NCBI GenBank assembly: GCA_019828545.1
Contig: JACVRA010000144.1
Coordinates: 297,430-361,429, forward strand
Source: Paracamarosporium sp. OC-R06-R3
Taxonomy: Eukaryota; Ascomycota; Dothideomycetes; Pleosporales; Didymosphaeriaceae
Length of the DNA stretch: 64,000 nucleotides
Reading direction: 5' to 3'
Shown here: positions 49,769 to 62,327 of the stretch, one piece after another
Numbering within the stretch: position 1 is the first letter of the stretch
Layout of the letters: every line of letters begins with the position of its first letter
Program-made: the position numbers and the translations under genes
Notes under the pieces: model-generated
Seen by the model: the letters and a program-made list of their open reading frames with translations, nothing else
Databases searched by the model: none
Told to the model about the DNA's origin: nothing

Positions 49769-51634
49769 CTAGTAGGAGAATGCCTCCTCGATGTAATCCA
49801 CACAACCTTCGGTCGTGAGCGGCCTCACGGAGGCCCTGACAGTGTCAGACAGTCCACCGCTTCCACAGCACGTCACTGCCATCGCGCCCTCGCGATGCGC
49901 CATCTCTTCTGCTACAAGCGTCTTCCAGTTTGGACGCCCAGCGAACAGCTTCACGCTCTCAGAGCTGCCCTGCTCAATGCGGCCCTTGGGCTTCGTAATG
50001 AACAGCTTGATACGTAGATGCTTCTTGCGGCTCGGCATGCGCAGGATCTCGTCCATCCATGGCCGGATCCATTCCAGACTCTCAGAATCTGGGAGCGACC
50101 AGACGAGCAGGATGCGGCGCGTTGCGGTCGTACCAGTGTGTGCGCCGGCGAGGAGGTGCTTGATGTACATGACTTGGTGGGTGATGCCGACACCACCAGC
50201 GATCAGGAGACACGTGCCGTAGGAGTCGAGGCTGTGGTGTCCGCCGTAGGGGCCCTCAATGAAACCCCATGCATCGAAGCATTTGTTGGGCATCTCGCAA
50301 GCTTTCTCGTAAATCGTGCGGGTGAATCCTGTACGGGCGCGGCAGATCAGGCTGATTTGCTTTGTGCGTTGGAGGGCGTGAGGAGAGGTGGCAGTGATGC
50401 CGCCCTCGAGCTGCGAGAGCGAGCGTTCCTTGTGCTCCTTGGAAGTAGGGGCGGGTGGGTAGGCCCAGGCAACGGAGAAGGGGTGCGAGTGAGGCCCCAT
50501 GAGCTTGGGGATATATAAATGGACGTTGCAGCCGGGCTTAGGGGTCCATTCGCGGGCAAGCTTAACGGTGACACGGCAAGCCTCTCCAGGCATGGCCTCA
50601 ATATGCACCTGGCAACCCTTCTGTCCAAAGTTGTAGTAGATAGTCCAAGTTAGACGAGCCACCCACTCAAAGATGTAGAAAGCGAAAATGATGTACATCC
50701 AGGGGATCTGGGGTAGGCCGTGCAGAGCAAGATGCTCCCAAAGACCGATGAAGGAGATAAGGACCATGATGCGGTGGATGCCCAAGAAAGTCTCGTAGAA
50801 GGCGTGTCGGAAAGGCGACCAGGCTTGTATTCCGAGGAACACGAAGGCGCAAGTTGCGACCATACCGTAGGTGTAGGAGCCCTCGTCACGGAGACCGGCA
50901 GCAACGGCGGCAACGCCTTCGCCTTCGATTGTGTTGTGTAGCCAGCACGCAGTGTGTACGATGGCCTCGAAGATGGTGATGCGAGCAGCCCAACGGTGGA
51001 ACAAGTTGAAATCGTCATACGAGACCTGGAGGATGGTGATGAGGGGGTTGTTGCGGAGGGCGAAGAGGACAGTGGGAATGAGGTTAAGCGCTGCGAGAGT
51101 TCCTGAACGACCTCGTAAAGCAGCCACGACGGACTTTTTCTCCTTGCTGTAGTCCAGAGCGAGACACCAGGCGACGTTCAATGCTGAATATACAACAAGC
51201 AGAAGGAAGTGCCAGCGTCCTGGAAGGGTACCGTTGTCGATGGCGGCGGAGATTTGGAAGGTAGCGTTGTGCTTTTTCTTGTGCAGTGGCGCCATGAGGA
51301 CGTGTCGGTTCAGCCATGGCCACCATTGAGACCTGTTTGCCTTCCAGTACTCTTGTCTTTCAGGGTTGCTCATAACAGTCAAGTGTCGTGCATGCTTGTA
51401 AAACATGTTAGAGAATCGCAGGGCTAACAAGCCGAAGGCGCAGACTCCAAGGATGATGACGAAGGTATGGACCCAGAGGAAATTGCCCTCTTGCTCGACA
51501 CCATTGAGGCCCCACGAGTAGGTGAGCGCATCGTAGCCCGAGGCATCCCAGCCCTGGAGAAAGTGGCGGCGGGCGAGGTTGTTGTTGACGGGAGTCGGGA
51601 GCTCCGCCCTCCTAGGGACGAGTTGGGGGGACAT
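49769..51634 (-). CDS. ferric reductase-like transmembrane oxidoreductase (FRE/NOX superfamily)
   Basis: Intronless from the ATG at 51634: 621 residues. The frame is open a further 38 codons upstream but without ATG. Several transmembrane helices lie between ~52 and ~335. Two His pairs with the bis-heme spacing are visible: His213/His227 in FHRWAARITIFEAIVH, and His287/His301 in IHRIMVLISFIGLWEH. The FAD-binding HPFS motif is at 384-387. The NAD(P)H-binding part shows GPYGG (461-465), LLIAGGVGITH and CCGSGGLSDTVR. This is the domain order of fungal cell-surface metalloreductases, which pass electrons from cytosolic NADPH to external Fe(III) or Cu(II). Metal specificity cannot be read from sequence. 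No adjacent multicopper oxidase or siderophore gene is present. Confidence 0.9.
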   Translation of the reverse strand: MSPQLVPRRAELPTPVNNNLARRHFLQGWDASGYDALTYSWGLNGVEQEGNFLWVHTFVIILGVCAFGLLALRFSNMFYKHARHLTVMSNPERQEYWKANRSQWWPWLNRHVLMAPLHKKKHNATFQISAAIDNGTLPGRWHFLLLVVYSALNVAWCLALDYSKEKKSVVAALRGRSGTLAALNLIPTVLFALRNNPLITILQVSYDDFNLFHRWAARITIFEAIVHTACWLHNTIEGEGVAAVAAGLRDEGSYTYGMVATCAFVFLGIQAWSPFRHAFYETFLGIHRIMVLISFIGLWEHLALHGLPQIPWMYIIFAFYIFEWVARLTWTIYYNFGQKGCQVHIEAMPGEACRVTVKLAREWTPKPGCNVHLYIPKLMGPHSHPFSVAWAYPPAPTSKEHKERSLSQLEGGITATSPHALQRTKQISLICRARTGFTRTIYEKACEMPNKCFDAWGFIEGPYGGHHSLDSYGTCLLIAGGVGITHQVMYIKHLLAGAHTGTTATRRILLVWSLPDSESLEWIRPWMDEILRMPSRKKHLRIKLFITKPKGRIEQGSSESVKLFAGRPNWKTLVAEEMAHREGAMAVTCCGSGGLSDTVRASVRPLTTEGCVDYIEEAFSY

Positions 51635-54600
51635 GTGTATATTGTTGAGTGTTTCAGGAAGTAGTCGAGGATCGCGCAAGGGAGTGCGCTTGTTGCTGGC
51701 CTCGTTTGCGGATCCAGGCGGTGCAGGTATTTCTTGTAGCCAAGACACCGAGCTCTAAATCGAAACCCAGGTTCGATTGCTGCTTTGATTGCGAGTTGCG
51801 TTGCGGTAAGGAATGTTTTCGTGAAGCACACCGGGTGCTAGGTAGGAATGAACACGGTGAAGGGGAAGTGTCGCGCGTGCGCTTGGGAGTTGCCAATCTT
51901 TAATGGTATAGCAACGAGGAATGTACACAACGCAGAGCAAATGTGTTGTGTTGTCACCTACAATGCATGACAATTGGGGATTGGAGCGGATCCTTGAATA
52001 GGGTGGCGCGGGGTAAAAACAGTATGCACAGTGAAGTGAAGGTGTATTGTGCACGGCACAATGTTGGTGATAGGTTGAAGTGATGGTCGAGCTGGCTGGC
52101 AGATCGGTCGGCGAGATGCAGACGGAGGTTGAGTCTATCTATGAAGATCGGTCCGGTCTAGATTTTGCGCTTTTGACGGGCGAGTAGCGGTCGCGAGATG
52201 TTGAAGAAGTCGGTCGACGACGGCGAGATGGTGCTCAAACAGGGTCGAATGATTGTGAGTTGCGAAAAGCCAGTAGCGATAGTCCAAAATCCACACGACG
52301 GCACGTTGTCAAAACGAGTGAACAACAGTTGGGCCCCAAGAAACGAATGTATGAAGAAAAAATCCTCCGTGTAGCAGTGCGCACGAAGTCGAGGTGAAGG
52401 AGAGGATGAGGGTGCATATGAGCTGGGCCCGGCGGGCTGGCCGGTAGCCAATGACTCGATGGCGTGGTCCGATGGAACGAAACGCTTGAAACGGGGGCTC
52501 CCCTGGCCCAGCCAACCGCAGGCACGCTGGCCGCTTAAGCCACGGGCAGCCCCTGCCTGGGCCTTGCCAATGCCGTAGCGGCGCAGGGCCCGGCTGTGGC
52601 AGTGGCAGTATTCCTCTGCCTTTGGCTGCTTGTTTGGTGTTTCGACGCACTTCGGACGCGGGGCCTTGCCATGGGCCGCCCTCGCTGAGTCGCTCTTTCC
52701 TCTGGCGGTGGCTGCTCCTTCCCTGTGGCCGTCGCCCCTTCCTCGCCGGCTTCGACGCGGCGCGCACCACCTACGCGCCCTCGCTACACCAGCGCTCCTC
52801 CTGCTCGCCTCTCTCCACCACCTCACCACAGCCCGTCCTATCTGAAACGCCCTCGCAAATGACGTTCCTCAACCCGGTTCGCCGGCACACCACGCTCCGG
52901 AAGCAGCGTGCTAAGCGAGACAAATCCCCGACTCCGATCATGTTGCTCCCACGCTCACGCCGTGCCGAGACCTGTACGGAGCAACCAAGCCTCAGCGCCG
53001 CCTGTGCAATCTCCACTGCCGCCATTCCACTGTGCGCGCTGTCTTGCTGATGTAACAATTGTCCGCCTATCACACGCGCCTGCGCCTACGATAAGCTTAA
53101 AATAAGGCGCTTATCGCTGCCCACGGAAGAATGAAGAATCGTTCTGGCCTGAGAGCCGCGAGAGACTCACCGCCAGCTTGCAACCGAGATGGGTGGCGAC
53201 ATCTGCATCTTAGCTTCCCGAGGGAACCCGCCTCAACCTGAAGCCCACCGTTCATGCAATGCCCCCCAGGTGGGAATCTTTCCTGGCGACGCTCACCTCT
53301 GTGTGCTTCAAGCTACGGACGTAAAGTGGTGACTATCGTGCCACCATCGTCAGCGTTTCGACATTCGGACCGCACGCCTGAAGACACAAAGTCGGACAGC
53401 CTGGGATCCAAAGACTGCCAATCCCGGGAGCCAGGCGCAATCGGACAAACGAGCCTTACGCTAAGCGCCGAGCCAATGGCCAAATATCGTGCTTGCCGGA
53501 CGTCCCCAGACTTCCAAGGACAATCCAAGCCCTACGGACTATATCACAGTGAGAGAGTATCGGTCGATTATCACGTCCCTCTATATGCTTCTGGTACCTC
53601 GCGTCAACCTTTCCATGACTTCACAGCCTCACACCCATCTCCGCGCCTTCGATCGAAAACGCCTGCCCTCCACGTCACCTGTCAAACTCCGCAGAACGTA
53701 GCCATCGTTTCAAACATCCGATTCGGGACCCTTGCCCACCCATTTCGACTTCACGATGCAGCCACGGGCTAAACACCTGTCAAACCCACCCTCGGCGCTT
53801 CTCTGACACGTGCGAACCACACCACATGAAGTCTTCGACCCGAACCCAGAGGAACTATCTCGTCTCGTTTGTCTTGTCAAGGTTAGTCCCAACGTTTCGG
53901 CCGCCACTGACCGAGAATTCTATAGCAACCAATACATATGAAACGTTCGCCGTTCTGGGCGCGAACGCATGAACCCTAAAAGATCTAAATGCCCCCACTC
54001 TCATCATCCACGCCGCCACGTTGGATTGCTGAATTTGGACAAGAAACCACGGGAACCTCGGCTTGGCCCGCATTATCTGTCCAGAAAACCGGTGCATCAA
54101 GACCACCACTAGCGCTCCCGGACGCGTCTTCGACGAACGCATGGCGCTCTATATATGAGGAATTATGCGTCTGGAAACCCCAGAGAGCATTACGCATGCA
54201 CATGCTTGCGATTCATGAACGGCATTGTGCACGCTTCTAGAACAGAAGCCTGAGCGCGGCCTGTCCCGTCTAGCAATTATGATTAACCACAGGGTACGGT
54301 CGAGCCACGATTCATCTAGAATTGATAAACACAACGATTTTCGATAGGCAAATCTGCATTGGCCCACACGTGCTTCCCTCTCGCTAAGACGACATTTCAA
54401 AAGGGGCATTGATTAACTGGTCCACTTGCACACAGAACATGGCCGCAAACTTCGCGCGAGACCTTCCATCCTCGGCTCACGCAGAAGGCCGACTCTGAAT
54501 CTTCCACTGTTCAAACAAGCAAGACGTGAATCGAGCAAAGCACAGAACCCAGACACAGAGGGTAGTACAGTCAACCAGACAATACCGTTGTTAAACATCG

Positions 54601-54685
54601 TAAATATTTTATGAACCATGCCATGAACATAATTATGCATTCATCATCCAACATCCAACACCCAACATGAACGTAAAGCTTTGAA
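51635..54685. other. 3-kb intergenic stretch
   Basis: It holds the ferric reductase promoter at its left and the CPS1-like gene 3' end at its right. Positions ~52420-52850 are GC-rich and show open frames on both strands, which I regard as composition artefacts. No RNA gene or mobile element is recognised. Confidence 0.45.
53089..53116. promoter_or_regulatory. inverted GATAAG pair
   Basis: CGATAAGC and GCTTATCG form perfect 8-bp inverted arms with a 12-base A/T-rich spacer. Each arm is a GATA-factor core site. The pair lies about 1.45 kb upstream of the ferric reductase start, so a link to that gene is only a possibility. Confidence 0.35.
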
Positions 54686-57600
54686 CTAGTTTAACCTCCC
54701 GATTGAGTCGGGCCCTGCGCCCGCAAAATTCATCATCATGGCCGCGTCCTGCTTCCACTCGGTGTCCTGCTCGCTGTCCGTGGAGTCGCGACTCGCATTC
54801 GCGACTCTCAGTCCGCCTCTCTGCTGCTGCGGTTCTTCATGGCTCCCTGGACCCAGTGGCCAATTCGCACTGGGCTCGTCCATGCTGTGGTACTGCTCTT
54901 GTTGTTGCCCGGGCTGGTAGTTCAAATGCGGTTTGTTCGCGTACTGGGGCTGCGGCGGTTGGTCTGAGTGCGGGCCTGGACGCAGGACGCTCGGAAGAGG
55001 CGCGGTCGAGAGCCCCGTTGCGCCGTACTGTGCGTGGTTTGCGTCTGAGCCCGGCGGGTACTGCTCGGTGGGAGTGTCGAAGACGCCCGTTGGGTCGACG
55101 GGCGAGTAGTGCACCGGAGCGCCGTCGTCCTGCAAGCGTGGAAGGAACGCTGGGTTCTTCAGCTCGGTCGGCGTCGCGTCGGCGCGCATCTCCTGGATGC
55201 TGCCTGTGCCGAGCTCGGGGATGCTGTCCGGGTACCGTTCCCCAGGCATCTCGGACACGCCTTGTGGTAGAGGGGCTCCGAAGCTCATTCGTCGCTGTTG
55301 CTGTTGCGCGGGCAGTTCCTGGACCATGCTGCCGCCGCCGGTCTGCAGCTGCAGGTTGTTCATCGCAGCAGTCATTCCTAATGTGCTGCTTGCACGCATG
55401 CTGCCTTTTACGCTTCCGGGCCCACCGCTGCTACTGTGCCTGAAGGTACTGGTGCTATGGCGACCGGGTGGTTCTGCGCCCTCGTAGATGTTGTCCATGC
55501 CACCATCCCGAATGCTGTACTGCGCGATGGTGCGCATCTTGCGCGTGACCCATCCTGCAAGGATCTTGCCGCGCTGTTTTTCGCCAAGGCGTGAGCGGTG
55601 GAAGTCTCCTTTGATAACGAATGCAACGATGTCGATGACAAGTTGGTGTTCGTTGAGGATGGAGTTGACAATGACTGGCACCATAGAGGCGAGGAAGTTG
55701 CGGCGGAAGATCTCGACGACCACAACGACGAGACCGCCGGCTTGGAACACGGCACTGTTTTTGCATCGTCAGAATTAAGGAACATACAATGTGAATAGTG
55801 TGGCACTTACCAGCCTCCAGGTACGATGTTCCGATGGCATCGCTCCACGGACGACTCGATGTCCATAGAGAAGTGATTCAGCCCGTTGACCTCAAACGTA
55901 TCTCCAATACTGCCGAGGACGAACAAGACTTGCATATCAACCGGAGCACCACCGGGTCCGATGGGACGCGTAACGTTGTGTAAGAAGCCCAGATCGCCTG
56001 TCCGGACATATCTGACATTCGGGTCGCCATCAACCGTTCTGCCGTTGAATCTCTCGGCGTCAAGCCGTTCCTTTGAACCATAGAAACTATGTGCATTTGC
56101 CTCCGACTGTACCCAGATCTCACCGTATTCGCCGACAAGAGACAGCGTGTTGGTTTCTGGGTTGACGATGGAGATTTGCGTGCTGACGGGCACCATGCCT
56201 GAGTCTTGAACAAAGAGAGCGTTTGGTTCTGTGTCAGGGTCGACGGGCATAATGAGGCCTCGGCGTAGCGCGTTCATGTCAAGGTGGAGCTCGATGGGCT
56301 CAATGCACATGTATGAGCGTGATGCGACCATGGGATTGAGGACGTGCGAGTAGACTGTGTTGATGGCCGTTCTGTCGAGGCTTGCTGGGGCGAAATGCAT
56401 GCGCACGCGTTGGTCTGCAGATGGTCAGGATAAGCGCTCAATGGTCGGGAGTCTACTTACAAACGTCAACGCGAGGCCGAGTGTCGGTCGCAATCATCAG
56501 GTTCTTCAACTCGTGCATGGCCATCGTCTTGCCGGCGCCATGTGCAATAGCATGGTCAAGCATTTGGCTCGTTGCGTATGCGTCCTTGATTTTGTATCGT
56601 GACAGCGTCTGGAATAGGATGTTGGGGTTCTGTGCAAAGTCCACAGGTGAGACGAGGTACGTCGGGGCTGCTAGGAAGATACCCATGATGCAGGTGTGAA
56701 TGAAGCCGAGACCTATAGTACTGCGGACGCAGCCCAAGACAGGCCGCGTGCTGGTCATCTGGCAAGTTTCTTTTTGAACCTTGCCTAGGGCCATGATAGT
56801 ACTGTGACCCAGCTGAACTGCTATTCGCCTTTGGTCCGGTGTCCAGAACGTCCACACAAGTACCGGATACCCTGTCTGGACCCAGGCTGGCTTTATTGTC
56901 AAGCCAAGATCGCGACAGCCGCTGGATTGTTTGGTAGGTTTTGTCGTATTGTAGATGTTGGGCAGGTTGACCTTGAGGATAACAGCAGATTGTTTCAGAT
57001 GTTGTGATACCTGCTTGATCTTCAGTAAGTGATCCACATCTGTGTTAACGATGATAGCTTTGACTTTAAAGTCGGCTATGATATGGAGAAGTGCTGGAGC
57101 ATCTTCATTTAACCGGTTCTGGTCAATTGGTGCCATTGGTATTGCGATTGCTCCGAGTACGAAGCAGGCATGAATGGCGAAGACAAACTCTTCTGAGTGG
57201 GTGTACATGAGAAGCACATGGTCACCAGCTGTGATCTTGACCTTGTTTTTAAGGTATACCGCAACCGCAGCCACCTTTTGGTCGAACTTCTTCCAGTTGA
57301 CGCCCTTTCCTTCCTTGCCTCTACCGTCAATGCTGCAGTAGGCAAGCTCTTCAGACTGGCGCGACACACGCCATTGCATCAGATCGTGAATGTTCGAGAA
57401 TTGGTTGAGCGGTGTCGAAGTACGGTCATCGATGACTACTTCGCGATGGTCCACACCAGAGTACTGCTTATCCTGCAGCAGTAGATAGTTCTGGCGCGTC
57501 ATGGAAGCTTGCGGCGACCAAATACCTCCAGCAGGATCGTCACCCAGTGCAATGTTTTGGACTGCTCTTTCCACGCCGAATTTGACGTGGACGCATGGCA

Positions 57601-60600
57601 ACGACCCGTTATCGAACTCTTTCCGGCAAAGCATGTTACCAATCTCTCGCCTGCCATTCTTAATCACACGCGGCAGGGTGTTGGGCGCCGTAATCATGAC
57701 ACAGTAGACGCGAAGATGGTGCTCTTGGTAAAGCACCTCCATACATCGCTCAGATAAAGAATCTAGGAAAGGGATATCCAACTGTCGTGGCGGTCCTCCA
57801 GGGTTCGTGGGTGCGGTTGACGCAGCTTGTGTCTCAATCAAAATGATGGGAAGGTACTCTCCGTTGACATGGGCATCAAATGCAGAACTGCTGTGAGTTA
57901 GCAACGCCATTCGAAGACACTATAACTACATACCAGTCATATATCTTTGGCACCGTCTTCATGATGCTCGTAACAAGATGCTGCACGAAGAAATAGCGAT
58001 GCTCGGCTTCAAACACGCCATGCTCTACCCATTCGACTCGCTGTCTTATGCGATCCTCATATAACCCTAACACAAAGATCTTGCCCTCTACAATGCAACC
58101 CAGCAAGCCTGTGCGGAGAAATTCTAACTCCAACAGCTGAGGGGTGGGGCTGCCCTCGACAAAGCGGTACGGACGCGCATGAAAAATGGTTTCAGTGTGC
58201 TTCTGCAGCTGCCAGAAGCCTCCAGATAACGACGGCGAGTCTATCCAGATTTCACCGACTGTATATGGTGAGCACAACAAACTGGTTTCTGGGTCGACGA
58301 CAGCTAGTGTGGCATCCGGTATGGGGTATCCAAATGCGCCTACTCTCATCGTTCCAGGCTCATTTGCACGTTTTCTTGCTTCTTCACCCATAGCGACAAC
58401 GACTATTTCGTTCATCTTCAATGCTTCCTTGTCTAGTAGGATCTCTGTCAGCTCTGTACGACTCTTCTTCTGGTTCGTCTTCTTCGTTATGCCTCCGCCA
58501 ATCAAACTAGAGTATCCATTGATTGGGGTAGAGTCCTCAGCCTTCCCGACTTCATCGTCCTGCTCCTCTTCTTCCATACTCAAGGGACAACCCATGCGTT
58601 CTTCACCACCTAGCCAGTCTCTTATAGAAACTATCATGCCACCGTGCTCGGGTAGGCATAGCATAGGAGCTATCAGTTCGTTCGCCCTAGGATTTCTCAT
58701 TGGGCGCAACCATCGGTCTCCCAGGATCTCATGGAATTCTGTATCGACGGTCAATGTATCTATCAGACACATCTTCACGGACCCAAAATTGGGATCCATG
58801 TTCTTCTTGAAATTCCTCGTTGCCATTGGGTCTGTCTGGTAGTTGTACGCAGCACGCTTCAAACCAGGATAGTCGGCTACCATGATGGTAGTCTTGTATT
58901 TAGTAATGAGATGTGCATACAGTCCTGGTGTCTCTACTGTCTGCGCTTCCATCCATACTGTGGTGTGCCCACCATAGACGGCGTATAGCACCCCGAGAAT
59001 CATACCAGCGCTTTCGCGCGGATCTAGATAACTCAGAATGACCTCAGTAGGCGAGGACCTTGGAGGGCTTGCAATGAAGTTCCCATTCTTGTCCCTCAAG
59101 CTCGGGTTAAACGTGTCCGAACTGCCGCTTGATGGAATGGTAGTTACGATGGCGCTGATGCACGCCATTTGATGCATGATGGTACGGTGACTGAGCACGA
59201 CTCCGCGCAAGTCACCAGTCGGAGCGCGTGAGAACTCAATGTACGCCACCTCAGGAACCTGCAAAGGAGGCGTGTCATCGTGTTTCTTCGGGTGGTAGCT
59301 GCCGAACTCGTTGGTCTTCCACCACTCGACCCCGCTCGGCCATTTCAGGCGATTCTGGCTGATGTCACGGTGGAAGGCCTTCAGATTGTTATCTGTAGTA
59401 AGGGCAAGATGCGCTTGGGTTGTGGTCAAAAGAAGGTTGAGTTTCTGGTAGTCATCCACGCTATTAATGGGAACTGCGACAACACCGGCGATAAAGCATC
59501 CCATCAACGCTACGGCAAACTCGATGATTTCCGTGTCCCGGTACACCAGTGCAACGCGGTCTCCACGGTACAGATTGCTCTTGTCTCGTATCACTTTTGC
59601 AACTTTTTCAGCCCGGCTAGCAACCTTTTCCCATGTTATAGAGGCCGTCTCTTTCCCCTTGGAATCCAGCACCCAGAAAGCAGGCTGTCGTGGCTGTACC
59701 CGCCCTCGATGTCGCAACACTGCACCAATATTGTCGAACTTGGACATGAGGATGTTTGGGTTGTGTGGATCGTAAACGTCAAAAGGAAGATCTCGCGGCT
59801 CGAGCGGCAACATGCTCTCAATGACACCTCCCGGGAGATCACCCTGGGTCATCATGGGCGGTGGGATCGCGGCGGTTGGAGAGAAGGCGTCTCCAGACGA
59901 GTATCTGTTCGGCCCGCCGTACGAATCACGGTTGTCATCCATCTGCTGGCCTGTGAAATCGGAGAAGTAGCCTTGGTGTGCCTCCAGCATTGTGCTCTGC
60001 CGACTGATGCCTTCGGCACCAGGCGAGGGGAAGGCGCCATCGTAGCCGCCCTGGGTATCCGGATTGAAGGCAAAGTTGGAGCCGACCATAGTACCATCGC
60101 GGGAGTACGGGTACGTCTCTGGGGTTCCCGGTCGCGGGATAAATGTCTCGCTGCCATAAGATGGTCGTCTCTGTAAGGAATTGGTCCGCAGACCCAGCTG
60201 TCTCTCTTGAAAGCGCCCGACCTGGCTAGGCGGATATGCCATGTATTGTTGGTTCCCACCGCTGCCATTGTTTGGTGGCGGGGCGCTGTACGGCGCTTCT
60301 TCCTGGGGCAATTCGAGCGTGGGCGGCTGGGGAGGACCCGAGAGGGCTGCGAGCGACGCGGAGCGCGAGCCGGAATTATCGGGTGATGAATTGGCAAGGC
60401 GTAGCTGGCCCTGCAGCTGCTCCGTCTGCGCAGGCCCGAGGTACTGCGACAGAAGAACGGTCCTCCGCTTCTCGTACCTGTCAAAGCATCAGTGGCGGCC
60501 CTTTGCGACGCGGGGCATTGGCAGCGACAGCGGGACCAACCGACCCTTTCTGCGTGATGTCGCCCTCCTCGAGCTCGTGGTCCAGCTCGCGCAGCTTCGC

Positions 60601-60627
60601 CTGCAGTTCCGGGTTGGTGTCTGCCAT
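54686..60627 (-). CDS. CPS1: CPS1/DIP2-like protein with DMAP1-binding and two AMP-binding domains
   Basis: Five exons: 60627-60545, 60477-57934, 57890-56461, 56414-55811 and 55754-54686 (introns 67, 43, 46 and 56 bp), encoding 1909 residues. All joins keep frame, e.g. DITQKG-YEKRRTVLLSQYLG, KIYDC-SSAFDAHVNGE and RPRVDVY-QRVRMHFAP. The N-terminal ~60 residues form a DMAP1-binding-type helix pair. After a ~160-residue disordered Pro/Gln/Tyr region come two tandem acyl-adenylate-forming domains (about 230-860 and 900-1500). Neither has an obvious full ATP-loop of the active-enzyme type, and no carrier domain follows. The C-terminus (from ~1620) is low-complexity Gln/Pro/Ser. It matches CPS1 of Cochliobolus, reported as a general virulence factor, and animal DIP2. 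Enzymatic substrate is unknown. The first donor (GTCGGT) is non-canonical. Confidence 0.92.
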
Positions 60628-61054
60628 GGTTACAAGTGCTGGGGACGGCGCAGACAAGTGGGCATCGAGGTGGTGCACCACGACATATCAAGGCGCGGGG
60701 GAGGTTGCGCGCGGGCGTGGCGTGAGAGGCGTGGAACGTGTGGCAGATGGTCGAGAGCGGAGCGCAGCGCGACGGCGGGTGATGGACGTTGGAGGGTGCG
60801 AAAGCTGCACACAATGGGGCGGGCGAATAATGCCAGGCCAGCGTCCTCAGGGACGGACGGTGCAGATGCGGGAAAGGCACCGGTGGCTATGACGCACCGC
60901 TTGGCCGAGTCCTGTTCCGCCTTAGCTGCCAATCGCATGCGACACCCGATATGCCTCGGCTGTAGTAGGATGCGATTGAACATGTCGCGCCTGGAGATAG
61001 CATATAGCATGCTGTCCCCTGGTGTCCGTCCTTCACACGCTGCTACACGTCGCC
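60628..61054. promoter_or_regulatory. bidirectional promoter region CPS1-like/thioesterase
   Basis: The starts at 60627 (-) and 61055 (+) are 427 bp apart and diverge. No clear TATA box or named motif is seen. Confidence 0.55.
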
Positions 61055-62233
61055 ATGTCGACCCTCATCCGCCCGCCGCCCGTCAACCCCTCGCAGTCGG
61101 CCATTGAGAACACGCTCGAGCTCACGCAGCTCACTGACATCGACCCGGATCTCTTCACCAACAGACGCCCGCTATGGCATCCTCCGGGCGCGCGCGGTAT
61201 CTATGGCGGTGCTGCCATTGCCCAGACACTGAGCGCGGCGCAGAAGACGGTCGAGCCTGACTTCACCGTCCACTCGATGCACTGCTACTTTGTCCTCGCC
61301 GGAAACTCGGAGATCCCCATCATATACCACGTCGAAAGAGTGCGGTCGGGGAAGAGCTTCGCGACGAGGACGGTGCAGGCGCGACAGAAAGGCAAGGTTA
61401 TCTTCACCACCACCATAAGCTTTGTGCGGCAGAACAGCGCAGGCGAGAAGATATTGCAACATGCCGTGGAGATGCCAGACATACCAGGCCCCATTGAGGG
61501 AAAGGATGATCTGGACTATGGCGGTACTGCGACAGGCCCGTTCCAGAGTCAGAGAATCGAGATATTAAACAGTGCGTCTCTAGAAGCGATCTGCGAACGT
61601 ATGGCTGACCAGTGACAGACGACTCGCCGCACCCACACACGAAGAAGACTAGACAATGGATGAAGGCTCGCGGCACCATCTCTCCCGCTGGCGGCCACGA
61701 AGCCCACCTCGCAGCCCTCGCCTACATGTCCGACAGCTACTTCATCGGCACCATTGCCCGCGTCCACAAACTCTGGCGGTATGCCGCAGTTCGCAAGAGC
61801 AAGACCAAGAGCAGCATAGACGAGGACGTTCTGAAGAAGCTTCTCGCCATGGACGACGAAGATCTCAAGCGCGTCAAGTTCCTCGATCAGCACGACTTGG
61901 AGCGGATACGTAAGCTGAGGAACGGCGAAGAGGAAAAGCCCAAGGCACCGAAACAGGAGATTGGCATGATGGTCAGCTTGGATCATACCATCTACTTCCA
62001 CGACCCGAGAGGGTTCCGTGCGGATGAGTGGATGTTCACAGAAATGGAAACTCCATGGAGTGGGGACGGAAGAGGACTTGTCTTTCAAAAGTTATTTACG
62101 AAGGACGGGAGGCTCATCGCGACCTGTGTGCAGGAAGTGAGTACCAATATTTCCTGTAAAGAGAACGCACTAACAACTCCAGGGTGTCGTTCGACTGCGT
62201 CAAGACACCGACACCGCGAAAAGCAAGTTGTGA
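61055..62233 (+). CDS. peroxisomal acyl-CoA thioesterase II (TesB family) with PTS1
   Basis: Hydrolyses acyl-CoA to fatty acid and CoA. Three exons, 61055-61571, 61613-62136 and 62183-62233 (introns 41 and 46 bp), encode 363 residues. The double hot-dog fold is recognisable: WHPPGARGIYGGAAIAQTL and VHSMHCYFVLAGN in the first half, LAALAYMSDSYFIGT and MVSLDHTIYFHD in the second. Candidate catalytic residues are Asp in SLDH, Ser in PWSGDGRGL and Gln in CVQEGVVR. The second intron falls between QE and GVVRL. The last exon of only 17 codons ends in AKSKL, a canonical type-1 peroxisomal targeting signal, so the enzyme probably serves beta-oxidation. A ~35-residue Lys/Asp-rich insertion (~250-285) lies between the two hot-dogs. 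Tail to tail with the next gene, 94 bp apart. Confidence 0.93.
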
Positions 62234-62327
62234 GCGCATATCGCATTACATTCGAATCTTCTTCTTCTTTTTTTAGATGCTTTCTGCTTTATACTGTTGT
62301 AACTCATAGACTTCCAATTCAACACTA

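Noticed and set aside
52158..53050. Overlapping frames of 142-223 codons on both strands
   Set aside because: They lie in a GC-rich block where stops are rare in all frames. No homology, start context or splice evidence favours one.
53254..53772. 172-codon plus-strand frame
   Set aside because: It is isolated, without recognised family, signal peptide or promoter element. It could be real but the evidence is too thin to list.
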